Shown here: one piece after another, positions 40,886-48,535 of the stretch
How positions within the stretch are numbered: the first letter of the stretch is position 1
Layout: each line of letters starts with the position of its first letter
DNA from: JBBTVI01 sp038063315
Lineage (GTDB): Bacteria > Patescibacteriota > Minisyncoccia > Sungbacterales > HO2-52-23
NCBI GenBank assembly: GCA_038063315.1
Contig: JBBTVI010000027.1
Coordinates: forward strand, 1 to 60,947
Length of the DNA stretch: 60,947 bases
Direction: 5' to 3'
The notes under the pieces: generated by a model
The model's input: only the letters and a program-made list of their open reading frames with translations
Databases searched by the model: none
What the model was told of the DNA's origin: nothing
Translations under genes and position numbers: made by a program

Positions 40886-41605
40886 TCATTGAATCACCGT
40901 CCCTATGTTCTCTCCTTTCACAATGCGCGCAAGATTTCCTTTTTTGAAAACATCAAAAACGATAACGGGTATCTTATTTTCCATGGAAAGCGTGACCGCA
41001 GTCAAATCCATCACGCGCAGGCCCGCTTCAACGATTTCCGTCGGAGTGATGGCTGAAAAGAGCTTCGCGTTTTTATCCTTCTTCGGATCTCCCGCATACA
41101 CGCCCGCGACATTCGTCCCCTTGAGAATCACATCCGCGCCGATTTCGCTTGCGCGGAGCGCGGCCGCGGTATCCGTTGAAAAATACGGGCTTCCCGTACC
41201 TCCCGCAAAAATAACAACCCTGCCCTTTTCAAGATGCCGTATTGCCCGACGCCGGATGAACGGCTCAGCCACTTCCATCATAGAGAGCGCCGTCATCGCG
41301 CGCGTATCAAGTCCGTGCCTTTCCAAAACGCTCTGGAGCGCCAGGGCATTGATAACCGTCCCCAGCATTCCCATATAATCCGCGGTCGCGCGGTCAATTC
41401 CTAAGGGCGCGACCGTGGCCCCGCGGATAAAATTCCCTCCACCGATCACAATTGCGAGCCCGCCGCTCACACGATGCGCCTCGGACACCTCTCCGGCAAT
41501 ATATTCCGCGGCCTTCACGTCAAGACCGTGCTCCCATTTTCCTCCCAATGTTTCACCGGATAATTTAAGCAGTATGCGGTTATAACGCTTTTTCGTATTC
41601 GGCAT
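40886..41605 (-). CDS. pyrH: UMP kinase
   Basis: 239 residues from ATG 41605, the second of two adjacent ATGs. The first would lie only four bases after the -10 box, so the second fits the local leaderless spacing. Phosphorylates UMP to UDP in pyrimidine synthesis. Amino-acid-kinase fold: RILLKLSGETLGG, IVIGGGNFIRG, the GIDRATADYMGMLGTVINA helix, IFAGGTGSPYFSTDTAAALRA, and DVILKGTNVAGVYAGDPKKD. Length is that of bacterial PyrH. The usual neighbours tsf and frr are not present. Confidence 0.96.
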   Translation of the reverse strand: MPNTKKRYNRILLKLSGETLGGKWEHGLDVKAAEYIAGEVSEAHRVSGGLAIVIGGGNFIRGATVAPLGIDRATADYMGMLGTVINALALQSVLERHGLDTRAMTALSMMEVAEPFIRRRAIRHLEKGRVVIFAGGTGSPYFSTDTAAALRASEIGADVILKGTNVAGVYAGDPKKDKNAKLFSAITPTEIVEAGLRVMDLTAVTLSMENKIPVIVFDVFKKGNLARIVKGENIGTVIQ

Positions 41606-41612
41606 CATCCCT

Positions 41613-41641
41613 AATGTACACAGAATTCATTCCAAAAACAA
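41613..41641 (-). promoter_or_regulatory. Promoter of pyrH
   Basis: Minus strand TTGTTT (41636-41641), 17 bases, TACATT (41613-41618), seven bases to ATG 41605. Confidence 0.65.
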
Positions 41642-41715
41642 TACCTCATTAGGACTGACGCGTTTTGCGCCTTTCTCCTTCCTTACGAAAGAGAACAAAG
41701 GAGACAGATTCTCTG

Positions 41716-41760
41716 CTCCCCTCCTTTCAAAGGAGGGGTAGGGGAGGTGGATTTTCCCCC
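41716..41760. repeat. Family C variant
   Basis: CCCCTCCTTTC / AAAGGAGGGG hairpin followed by GGGGAGGTGGATTTT. No gene is seen from 41642 to 42026, which holds this and the next element. Confidence 0.6.
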
Positions 41761-41866
41761 CTTATTATATACGGAGGGAAAAGACGGTTGACGATCTGTA
41801 TGGTTTTCTAAACCCCTCCCCTCCTTCGCGGCAAGGCCGCTACGGAAGGGCAAGCAATCTCGCGCC

Positions 41867-41997
41867 GCTGGCATTCAAATGCGCTGATGAAGGCGTATGA
41901 GGAGGTTTAACCTCGTAAGCCGCTTACGAGGTTAAACCTCCAATGAGTACATGTCTACTCATAAATATTGTATCGCTCTCGGGAAGCTTGCCAAAGT
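41867..41997. mobile_element. Family E MITE-like element, long form
   Basis: The right end AAGCTTGCCAAAGT (41984-41997) matches the family terminus. The left end is eroded. The centre (41901-41941) is a perfect hairpin with 19-base arms GGAGGTTTAACCTCGTAAG and loop CCG. Removing 26 bases between its two GAGGTT copies gives exactly the short form seen at 31574 and 40440. Confidence 0.75.
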
Positions 41998-42026
41998 TAA
42001 GTAAAAAAAACCGCCCGCACTATATT

Positions 42027-42179
42027 TCACGGACGGCCAATCCTCCCCCGAATTCTCTTTTGAATTAGGACAGTCGGTGGGTGAAAATATAAGAAAAACC
42101 ATAGTTTCAGATCAGGATAGAGGCGTGTGTAGTTACGGAGTTGGACAAGACGCCGCGTGATTTCTCCTTTGGTTAACAT
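42027..42179 (-). CDS. Small 50-residue protein, unrecognised
   Basis: Starts at ATG 42179 with GGAG five bases upstream, one of the rare good ribosome binding sites here, and a GATAAT box just before it. It begins MLTKGEITRRLVQLRNYTRL, an amphipathic helix, followed by YPDLKLWFFLYFHPPTVLI, a hydrophobic stretch that could touch the membrane, and a basic end (KRIRGRIGRP). No family is recognised with confidence. An upstream in-frame extension is not favoured. The gene is alone between repeats. Confidence 0.5.
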   Translation of the reverse strand: MLTKGEITRRLVQLRNYTRLYPDLKLWFFLYFHPPTVLIQKRIRGRIGRP

Positions 42180-42298
42180 GATGTCTCCATTATCCCATAA
42201 ATGTTGATGGCGGAGAGGCGTCGTTATCCACAGGGGGTCAGTGAGGAGATACGAGATGCGGTAACCTCTCACAGCCCTACCGCGATTGCCGCCATATG

Positions 42299-42460
42299 CG
42301 TCGTTGCGAGGAGGCCTGCCGCAGGACGACGAAGCAATCTAAATCCTGGATTGCCGCGCACCCCCTCGACCCGCTTCGCGCGCCGTTCGCCATAGCCGCT
42401 TCGGCGACGTGCAACCATAGCACAAGCGAGGCGAGCAGACTCGGGGTCGCTCGCAATGAC
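42299..42460. repeat. Family A dispersed repeat, copy 12
   Basis: A long variant starting CGTCGTTGCGAGG and ending CTCGCAATGAC, with an extra block (CGCTTCGCGCGCCGTTCGCC region). The stretch 42180-42548 otherwise shows only lead-in sequences (CCTCACAGC) and no gene. Confidence 0.8.
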
Positions 42461-42548
42461 AGCTGTGAGGGGTTACGAGATGCGGTAATCCCTCACAGCT
42501 GTCTCATTAAGAGGGTGGTCCCTTCCTTTTCCTGTGGATAAATAATCC

Positions 42549-42576
42549 TTGTTTTTCCGCGCATAGCGCCGATAAT
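42549..42576 (+). promoter_or_regulatory. Promoter of the 359-residue protein gene
   Basis: TTGTTT (42549-42554), 16 bases, GATAAT (42571-42576), six bases to ATG 42583. Confidence 0.6.
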
Positions 42577-42582
42577 GGCCCC

Positions 42583-43662
42583 ATGGTCTACAAACGCTTT
42601 GCTGAAAAAGAATTTGCCCCGCCCAAAAAAGAGGATAAGGAGAAAAAGGGTCTGATGCTCAAAGATGTGCTTGCAAACGAGCGTCAATCCGACCTGTTCG
42701 GCCAACTCCTCAAACGCGACGGAGAAATGGATCTTTCCGAAAAAATGTTCCGCAAGGAAACATTCTCGCCTGAGGATATGAATAAACTCGCGAACCTCAC
42801 GCGGAAATTCGAAACAACGCTTGAGCAGGCGGAAGCCATGCGCAAAAAAGTCGGCATTGATGCCATCAACCGTCTCATTGCCGCCGAAGAGGCGCGTGGC
42901 GGAACCGGAACGCGTGAGACATTTTTCCGCAACCAAAAAACAACAGTAGGCGCCGAAGGAATCCGGGACGCCTTCTTAAAAAACCTCGACCGGCTTGCGG
43001 TTGAAAACCCGGCGCATTTCGAGCGCATTGGAAAAAGCATCCAAAATCTCGACGGCGAACACGAGACCATGCTCAAAAAAGATAAAGAATTCCGCGAACG
43101 GGCACAAGCGTGGAACATCAAAGACGACGAATTAGAGACCGCGCTTGGTATCGAGGATGATGTAGACCGCGCCGAAGCATTAACTAAACTGGCGCGATCT
43201 TCACTCGGTTTCCGGGGATGGTTTGGCCGACATCAGGACTGGGTTGATGTCCGTGCGGCGGGTCTGGACCAAAAATCTGATATTGACGCGACCCTCAACA
43301 ACATTCACGGAGCTGAAGATCTCTTCCGGTTGCAATTTGCGCATGTGATGAGCGACAACGAATTCCTCCGCGCGGCCATCGGCGAAGAAATGCGCGTGGA
43401 GGTCCGCGAAGAAAAGGACGAGGAGAAACTGACCTTTAACGAGGCCACCGACGTTTTCTCAAGTCATGACAAAATGATGGCGGAATTCGAGGAATTCCAA
43501 AAAAATAAAGCGTTCGATCCCGCATGGGACGATGCAACCAAAGACCGCTACTTCGAAGATGCCGCGACAACACTTGTCCAAAACAAGCATAAAAAGATGG
43601 GCGGGGTTGCAAATATTCTTTTTACCATCGCTAAACAATCCTTCCGCAACGCGATCCCATAG
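42583..43662 (+). CDS. Hypothetical charged helical protein
   Basis: 359 residues. No signal peptide and no membrane helix. It is very rich in Glu, Lys, Asp and Arg, and mostly predicted helical, with stretches such as MNKLANLTRKFETTLEQAEA that suggest coiled coils. A motif LGFRGWFGRHQDW lies near the middle. I recognise no family. A leaderless-type start fits ATG 42583. The next gene is another small charged protein in the same direction, but a 105-base inverted-repeat segment separates them. Cytoplasmic location is inferred from composition only. Confidence 0.7.
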   Translation: MVYKRFAEKEFAPPKKEDKEKKGLMLKDVLANERQSDLFGQLLKRDGEMDLSEKMFRKETFSPEDMNKLANLTRKFETTLEQAEAMRKKVGIDAINRLIAAEEARGGTGTRETFFRNQKTTVGAEGIRDAFLKNLDRLAVENPAHFERIGKSIQNLDGEHETMLKKDKEFRERAQAWNIKDDELETALGIEDDVDRAEALTKLARSSLGFRGWFGRHQDWVDVRAAGLDQKSDIDATLNNIHGAEDLFRLQFAHVMSDNEFLRAAIGEEMRVEVREEKDEEKLTFNEATDVFSSHDKMMAEFEEFQKNKAFDPAWDDATKDRYFEDAATTLVQNKHKKMGGVANILFTIAKQSFRNAIP

Positions 43663-43674
43663 ACAAAAACACAC

Positions 43675-43779
43675 TACTGACGTTTTATAGTTAAGTTAAT
43701 ATCATCCTTCCCCAAAAAGGCCTGAAAATAAGCCGAAAAACGGGGTTTTGAAAATTAAGTTAAATCCGAAAGGTCAGTA
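43675..43779. repeat. 105-base segment with inverted ends
   Basis: Ends TACTGAC (43675-43681) and GTCAGTA (43773-43779). Each end is accompanied by an AGTTAA block. The middle has CCCC/GGGG and GGC/GCC arms separated by A-rich loops. It could be a small mobile remnant or the leader of the next gene. Only one copy is seen in the window. Confidence 0.45.
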
Positions 43780-43799
43780 ATTAAACAATGATTATTATT

Positions 43800-44099
43800 A
43801 TGTCCACACTTTTACCTGCAAAAGACATCCATAACACAATTTACAACCTCCTGCAAAAAGGGGACGAACAGACCTTTCGCTCCTACCTCACCGAAAATTA
43901 CGATAAATTTCCACCGGATCTGCAGGAAAGCGTCGCCGCGTATTTCGTGGAAGAGGCGATTGATCGCGCCGGACAAGAGGCCGCGACGATCAACACATTG
44001 TACGATGAAGGCAAAAAAATCGCCGATGCGCTGGACATTACAAAGCGGCAACTCGGGGATCGCCGGAAGACGCTCGAATTGCAAGAACAGCTGAAGTAA
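43800..44099 (+). CDS. Small hypothetical helical protein
   Basis: 99 residues from ATG 43800. ATG 43788 would add only MIII. No Shine-Dalgarno sequence. Entirely helical by composition, acidic, with LPAKDIHNTIYNLLQKGDEQ at the start and a Lys/Arg-rich coiled-coil end (ITKRQLGDRRKTLELQEQLK). No membrane segment. No family recognised. A strong terminator follows 40 bases after the stop, which supports a real transcription unit, perhaps with the preceding 359-residue protein. Confidence 0.65.
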   Translation: MSTLLPAKDIHNTIYNLLQKGDEQTFRSYLTENYDKFPPDLQESVAAYFVEEAIDRAGQEAATINTLYDEGKKIADALDITKRQLGDRRKTLELQEQLK

Positions 44100-44138
44100 C
44101 AGCGGGTACGCGCCGATGAGGAAAATTAAACAGAGAAA

Positions 44139-44171
44139 AACACCGCAGATGCCTGCGGTGTTCGCTTTTTC
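44139..44171 (+). terminator. Rho-independent terminator
   Basis: Arms AACACCGCAG (44139-44148) and CTGCGGTGTT (44153-44162), loop ATGC, then CGCTTTTTCT. Confidence 0.88.
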
Positions 44172-44191
44172 TACCCATAACCACCGAAAAA

Positions 44192-44278
44192 GTCATTGCG
44201 CGGAGTCAGACAACAAAACAACCCAGAAGCCCTGGATTGCCGCGCGCCCCCTCGCAGCTCGGGTCGCTCGCAATGACG
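44192..44278. repeat. Family A dispersed repeat, copy 13
   Basis: A somewhat decayed copy (GTCATTGCGCGGAG start, CTCGCAATGACG end) lying between convergent genes. Confidence 0.8.
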
Positions 44279-44300
44279 GATGGAGGGTTTTTAACAGCTT

Positions 44301-45920
44301 CTAGCACTCCTTCCCCGGCGGCAACAGCAGACGGTACTGCTGCGCGACCGAGTCCGCGTAATTCGCGAGGAAAATCGCCGACGTTGCGACAATTTTTTTC
44401 CCGCTTTGCCCCGCAATCTCCAGCCGCAACGCGTTAAGGAGGTTAATCACCGGACAGAAATTTGCGCGCTCCGCCTGATTGCCTGCGGCACGGACTTTGG
44501 CGAGCAAACCCGTCTTTAACTCGGCGTCAATACCTGTGTCTGCCGCGATATACCCGATCAGATCCGGAATCGTGTCGCGGCAACCGTCACCATCCGCGTC
44601 AAACTGCGCGGCGTTCTCCGTCGGGCACTTGTCCGCGCCATCCGGAATGCCGTCCCCATCAGAATCAACCGCGGCCGCAATCTGCCAGATGCTCGCCGCG
44701 GAAGTTAACGCCTGTAAAAAGAAATTCCCGTTCGCAAGCACGCTCCGTCGCGCGACGCAGGGATCCGGAGACGCAATACCGGCCGTGTTGTCGCAGTTGG
44801 AGACAAGCACGCCGTTCCGAAAAATCTGAACCGTGTTGGGCGTACTGCCCGGCGGCAGATGGCCCGGATAGACAATGAATCCGAGAATCAACGGCCGGTC
44901 CGGGTCGCCGTCCACCGCCTCAATCACCACCTCAAAATTCAGAAACTGAAATCCTACAGGCGGAGTTCCGCTCGCCGCCCTTTCGGTCAAAGACACGCGG
45001 CCTCCGATCGGCGTCGTAAGCATCACCTCCAACGGATCGTCAGCGGTCGCGCCATCGCCCTCGATGTCCGTTGTCAGAGTGCCTCCGGCCGCAACATCTG
45101 CGGTAACGGCGTCAAATAAGCACATTCCTGCGCTAGCCGCGAGAAACATACGGCACACATCGTTATCTGGGTCCGTGGCGCAATCCGAGGACGGCCCGGT
45201 CAACGCGCGGTTGTAGATCTGCGGATCATCAATGAGGCCGTCGAATTGCTCGAATCCGCTCACGCCTCCGCCGATCCTTAACGGCGCTGTTCCGGAATGG
45301 ATGGCAACAGTTTGAACCGTCTCAGCCACGCGCCGTCCGTTCATATACAAAACCGCGCGGCTGCCGTCGTATGTGCCGACAATGTGATTCCAGACGTTCA
45401 GCGGCGTCGGCTCCGGGCCAAAGAGAATGATTGGCCACCCCGTTCCGGATCCGATGAGCAGGCCGGGTTCTCCGTTCGGCCCACCGATGTAGAGCATGAA
45501 ACTGCGCTCCTCCGCGCCATGCACCTCGGCCTTGCCGATCGTCACCGGCTGTCCGACTTTGCTGTCCAGGTAGACCCAGGCCGATAGCGTGACGGCATTT
45601 GTCAAATCAAACGCCGCATTATCCGGAATCTCCACATAATCATCCACTCCGTCAAACGAAAACGCCTGACCGACAAGCCCCGGAGCGTAACCGGCGCCGT
45701 TCCGCAACATTCCGTCTCGGCCGCCCGCGACATCATCGGCGGTCCCGTTCCCCGGCCACCAACCGACAAGCCCTTCCGGCGGCATAACGCACATATTCGC
45801 CTGCGCGGCGGCCGGAAACACAAATGCGAACAAGCTCGCCACAGCCGCCAGCGCAACGACCGTTGCGCCCGGAAATCCTCTTCTCGCCACACTAACTTTC
45901 GCCTTACTATTCGTCAGCAT
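44301..45920 (-). CDS. Exported LamG-domain protein with calcium-binding repeat
   Basis: 539 residues from ATG 45920, chosen because AGGAG lies six bases upstream. A longer frame to 46067 would overlap the RAYT promoter. Signal peptide with a hydrophobic core (about 18-36) and likely cleavage after PAAAQA. Residues 50-245 form a LamG/concanavalin-like domain: GLVGWWPGNGTADD, FSFDGVDDYVEIPD, SAWVYLDS, and WNHIVGTYDGSRAVLYMNG. A thrombospondin-3-like stretch (DSDGDGIPDGADKCP and a second DADGDGC) lies near residues 445-475, and a helical tail with Cys ends the protein. Probably a secreted or surface glycan- or ligand-binding protein. No sortase or lipobox anchor is seen. Confidence 0.85.
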   Translation of the reverse strand: MLTNSKAKVSVARRGFPGATVVALAAVASLFAFVFPAAAQANMCVMPPEGLVGWWPGNGTADDVAGGRDGMLRNGAGYAPGLVGQAFSFDGVDDYVEIPDNAAFDLTNAVTLSAWVYLDSKVGQPVTIGKAEVHGAEERSFMLYIGGPNGEPGLLIGSGTGWPIILFGPEPTPLNVWNHIVGTYDGSRAVLYMNGRRVAETVQTVAIHSGTAPLRIGGGVSGFEQFDGLIDDPQIYNRALTGPSSDCATDPDNDVCRMFLAASAGMCLFDAVTADVAAGGTLTTDIEGDGATADDPLEVMLTTPIGGRVSLTERAASGTPPVGFQFLNFEVVIEAVDGDPDRPLILGFIVYPGHLPPGSTPNTVQIFRNGVLVSNCDNTAGIASPDPCVARRSVLANGNFFLQALTSAASIWQIAAAVDSDGDGIPDGADKCPTENAAQFDADGDGCRDTIPDLIGYIAADTGIDAELKTGLLAKVRAAGNQAERANFCPVINLLNALRLEIAGQSGKKIVATSAIFLANYADSVAQQYRLLLPPGKEC

Positions 45921-46013
45921 AATTCTCTCCTCCCATCCCCTGATCGGAGTTTTTTCAAAAACCATTAAACGACCACACCAATACGTAGCAAACCCACACG
46001 GCATTGTCAAACA

Positions 46014-46042
46014 TTGAATCACCCAAAGATTTCCTCTACTGT
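46014..46042 (+). promoter_or_regulatory. Promoter of the RAYT gene
   Basis: TTGAAT (46014-46019), 17 bases, TACTGT (46037-46042), six bases to ATG 46049. Confidence 0.5.
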
Positions 46043-46048
46043 GAATGC

Positions 46049-46744
46049 ATGACAGTAAAACCAACATTCACCACCAACGCTCTCTACCACCTGTACAACA
46101 GAGGCGTCGAAAAACGCCCGATTTTCCTTGACGACGGCGACCATTTCCGCTTTATCCACGGCCTCTACGAGTTCAACGATACAGCCACCGCGTCGAACCT
46201 TTTCTACAAAAAAGACGCCCTGCGCTCTTACGAAGTTAAGCTTCGTAAGAGGGAATTACTGGTCGAAATTCTCGCCTTTTGTTTGATGTCGAATCATTTC
46301 CATCTCTTCGTCCGTCAACGCCGCGAGTTGGGCATTACACAGTTTATGCACAAATTAGGAACCGGATATACAAATTACTTTAATAAAAAATATGAAAGAG
46401 TCGGCGGACTTTTTCAAGGCACCTTTCGCGCTAAGTACATCGAAAGCGACCGTCACTTTCTCTATCTTCCGCACTACATCCATCTCAACCCGTTGGATTT
46501 TATCGCACCGGAATGGCGTGAAAAACGCATCCGAAACAAAAATCAGGCGTTGCGATTCCTGGATAACTATCGCTGGTCCAGCTATCGCGACCATACGGGC
46601 CGTGAAAATTTTCCGTTCGTCATCGCGGGAAACGCCTTTCGCGAGTTATACACAACTCCGCAGAAATACCGACAATCCCTCGAACAATGGATTGCGGAAT
46701 TGCACAAAAATATCCGTGACATGGGCGAGATAATAATTGACTAA
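46049..46744 (+). CDS. REP-associated tyrosine transposase (RAYT, Y1_Tnp family)
   Basis: 231 residues. ALYHLYNRGVEKRPIFLDDGD, read in two halves, is the typical start of this family. The HuH motif is His83 and His85 in CLMSNHFHLFV. The catalytic Tyr lies in the GYTNYFNKKYERVGGLFQG helix, and LPHYIHLNPLD and NYRWSSYRDHTG follow. It is a single-strand DNA nuclease/transposase that is thought to mobilise short palindromic repeats lacking their own genes. Residues 59-68 are encoded by a 27-base palindrome (46226-46252) inserted in frame. A second copy follows the stop codon and a third overlaps the next gene. This gene is the natural candidate for moving those elements. No IS-like ends enclose it. 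Confidence 0.92.
   Translation: MTVKPTFTTNALYHLYNRGVEKRPIFLDDGDHFRFIHGLYEFNDTATASNLFYKKDALRSYEVKLRKRELLVEILAFCLMSNHFHLFVRQRRELGITQFMHKLGTGYTNYFNKKYERVGGLFQGTFRAKYIESDRHFLYLPHYIHLNPLDFIAPEWREKRIRNKNQALRFLDNYRWSSYRDHTGRENFPFVIAGNAFRELYTTPQKYRQSLEQWIAELHKNIRDMGEIIID
46226..46252. repeat. Family F palindrome inside the RAYT gene
   Basis: Arms CTCTTACGAAG and CTTCGTAAGAG around TTAAG, read in frame by the transposase gene. Confidence 0.85.
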
Positions 46745-46745
46745 C

Positions 46746-46780
46746 AAACTTACGAAGTTAAGCTTCGTAAGTTTTAATTT
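46746..46780 (+). terminator. Family F palindrome acting as terminator of the RAYT gene
   Basis: 12-base arms AAACTTACGAAG (46746-46757) and CTTCGTAAGTTT (46763-46774), loop TTAAG, followed by TAATTTT. The stem plus T-rich tail directly after the stop codon fits a rho-independent terminator. Confidence 0.7.
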
Positions 46781-46789
46781 TGAGGAAAT

Positions 46790-48535
46790 ATGCGGTCTTT
46801 CAGACTTACGAAGTTAAGCTTCGTAATAATGTCGGTGGTGTTAATAATCCTCGCGTATCCGCCGTCCACGGCGTGGCTGCGCTGGCTTATATTTATCGCG
46901 CTCGTGCCGTTGATACGCTTTTTAGATCATGCTGAAACAAAAAAGCGGGCGTTTTGGGGCCTGTTTCTTTTTTCGTTTCTTTTTCTCGGGTGGAATATCC
47001 GATGGTTTTTCTCGGTATTACCGGCTGACTGGGCTGGCATTGAAAACCCCGTTGCCGGAGCAGCGCTCGTCGGTATTATCTGGCTCCTCACGACAATCGT
47101 CCTATCTCTCCCAATGGCCGCAGTCGGGACACTCTATGCGACGATTCAAACAAAGCGCGCCCAACAACACATCACAAAGCCCCTGCTATTCCTTCTGCCG
47201 TCATTGTGGATCCTCGGCGAGTACTTACGCGCGTGGCTTTTCAGCGTTTTCTGGGTCGGACCGGGGACTCTTCTCGGGCCGCACTGGACATTCGGATTTC
47301 TCGGATATGACCTGACGAATTTCCCACTCCTCCTTCAATCATCAAAACTTGTCGGCGTCTATGGCGCCGGATTTCTGCTTATCCTTGCCAATGTGTGCGC
47401 CGCTCGAATAATCGCGACGCGCGGGCTACACATTCATCGGCGACTTACGTTTACGAGGTTTCACCTCGTAAGATTCTCAAATATTGCTATCGTTTGCGCT
47501 ATCGTGACGGCGTTGTTATTCTACGGTGCGCGACAACTTAAATCGGATCGTTCCCCGCCCGGTGAGATAAAAAAAATCGTCCTCCTCCAAACCAACGCCT
47601 ACCATTACGCCTTTCACGACGCGGCCGCCTTCGAACAATTTATCCGCGACGAACTGAACCTCCTGCGCCGGGCCGCCTATCAAAAACCGGACATCGTGAT
47701 TCTCCCCGAAGGATCGCGCTTGACGCTCAGATTCGGCGAACGCACTCCGGCTATTCTCCAAGACATCTTCGGAACAGAGCGCTCGATCATCATCGTTGAC
47801 AGCGCGCGTCTCAGCCAGACCGGGCCATCCAAAGAGCGGACATTCATCTATGACACGCGCGCGGGCCTCATCGGCATCAGCGACAAAACACTCACAATTC
47901 CGGGTGGGGAATATTTGCCGACGGTTCTAACGACGGCTGCGCGCTTCGCCGGGCAAAAAAAATGGCTGGATCGCTTCGCCCACCTTCGGCATATCATCCC
48001 CGGCGAATATAGTCCGCACGCCGCGCTTGACCCGCGCCGCCAGCCGCTTGGCATTCAACTCTGCTCCGCGGTTCTTGCGCCTCATCTTTGGCGGGATCCC
48101 GTGAAAAACGCGAGCGCGCAGCTGCTCGTCAACGCCGCGAGCCAGGGGCTTTTCAAGGGATCGGCGTTCCGCGATCAAGCGCTCGCGTGGCTCCGTTTTT
48201 TTGCGGCCTCCAACGATCGGTGGCTTGCCCAGGCGGCCAACAGCGGATACTCATATATTATTGACAACAACGGCCAAGTCCGCGCCCGCACCGACACTCT
48301 CGGTCTTCAGACAATTGCCGGAATTGTTGAATACCGCGCGACAAAAACGCCTTACGTCCGCTTCGGCGATTGGCCGCTCATTGCCGCCATCATTGTGCTT
48401 GTCTTGACCATTGTATCCGGCCGGCCAATTACGATTAAAATAAACCGCGAAATAAAACCCAATAGCGGCGGACACCCGCACACGCCGCCGGAAAACGCAG
48501 GACGGTTTGAAGCTGCGTCAGACGAGCCATGTTGA
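46790..48535 (+). CDS. lnt: Apolipoprotein N-acyltransferase (first copy)
   Basis: 581 residues. Transfers an acyl chain to the N-terminal Cys of lipoproteins on the outer face of the cytoplasmic membrane. Eight or so membrane helices, with LAYPPSTAWLRWLIFIALVP and LLGPHWTFGFLGY as family blocks, then a nitrilase-type domain from about residue 262. The catalytic triad is complete: Glu307 (ILPEGSRL), Lys366 (ISDKTLTIPGGEYLP) and Cys425 (GIQLCSAV). Residues 4-12 and 218-230 are encoded by family F palindromes, one at the N-terminus and one in the loop before the last helix. A start at ATG 46829 would avoid the first. The 3' end overlaps the HTTM gene on the other strand by 101 bases. Confidence 0.93.
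   Translation: MRSFRLTKLSFVIMSVVLIILAYPPSTAWLRWLIFIALVPLIRFLDHAETKKRAFWGLFLFSFLFLGWNIRWFFSVLPADWAGIENPVAGAALVGIIWLLTTIVLSLPMAAVGTLYATIQTKRAQQHITKPLLFLLPSLWILGEYLRAWLFSVFWVGPGTLLGPHWTFGFLGYDLTNFPLLLQSSKLVGVYGAGFLLILANVCAARIIATRGLHIHRRLTFTRFHLVRFSNIAIVCAIVTALLFYGARQLKSDRSPPGEIKKIVLLQTNAYHYAFHDAAAFEQFIRDELNLLRRAAYQKPDIVILPEGSRLTLRFGERTPAILQDIFGTERSIIIVDSARLSQTGPSKERTFIYDTRAGLIGISDKTLTIPGGEYLPTVLTTAARFAGQKKWLDRFAHLRHIIPGEYSPHAALDPRRQPLGIQLCSAVLAPHLWRDPVKNASAQLLVNAASQGLFKGSAFRDQALAWLRFFAASNDRWLAQAANSGYSYIIDNNGQVRARTDTLGLQTIAGIVEYRATKTPYVRFGDWPLIAAIIVLVLTIVSGRPITIKINREIKPNSGGHPHTPPENAGRFEAASDEPC
46805..46827. repeat. Family F palindrome at the 5' end of lnt
   Basis: Arms CTTACGAAG and CTTCGTAAT (last base mismatched) around TTAAG, translated as part of the N-terminus RLTKLSF. 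Confidence 0.8.
47450..47473. repeat. Family F/E palindrome inside lnt
   Basis: Arms TTACGAGGT and ACCTCGTAA around TTC. The arms are the variant shared with the family E core. Read in frame. Confidence 0.8.
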
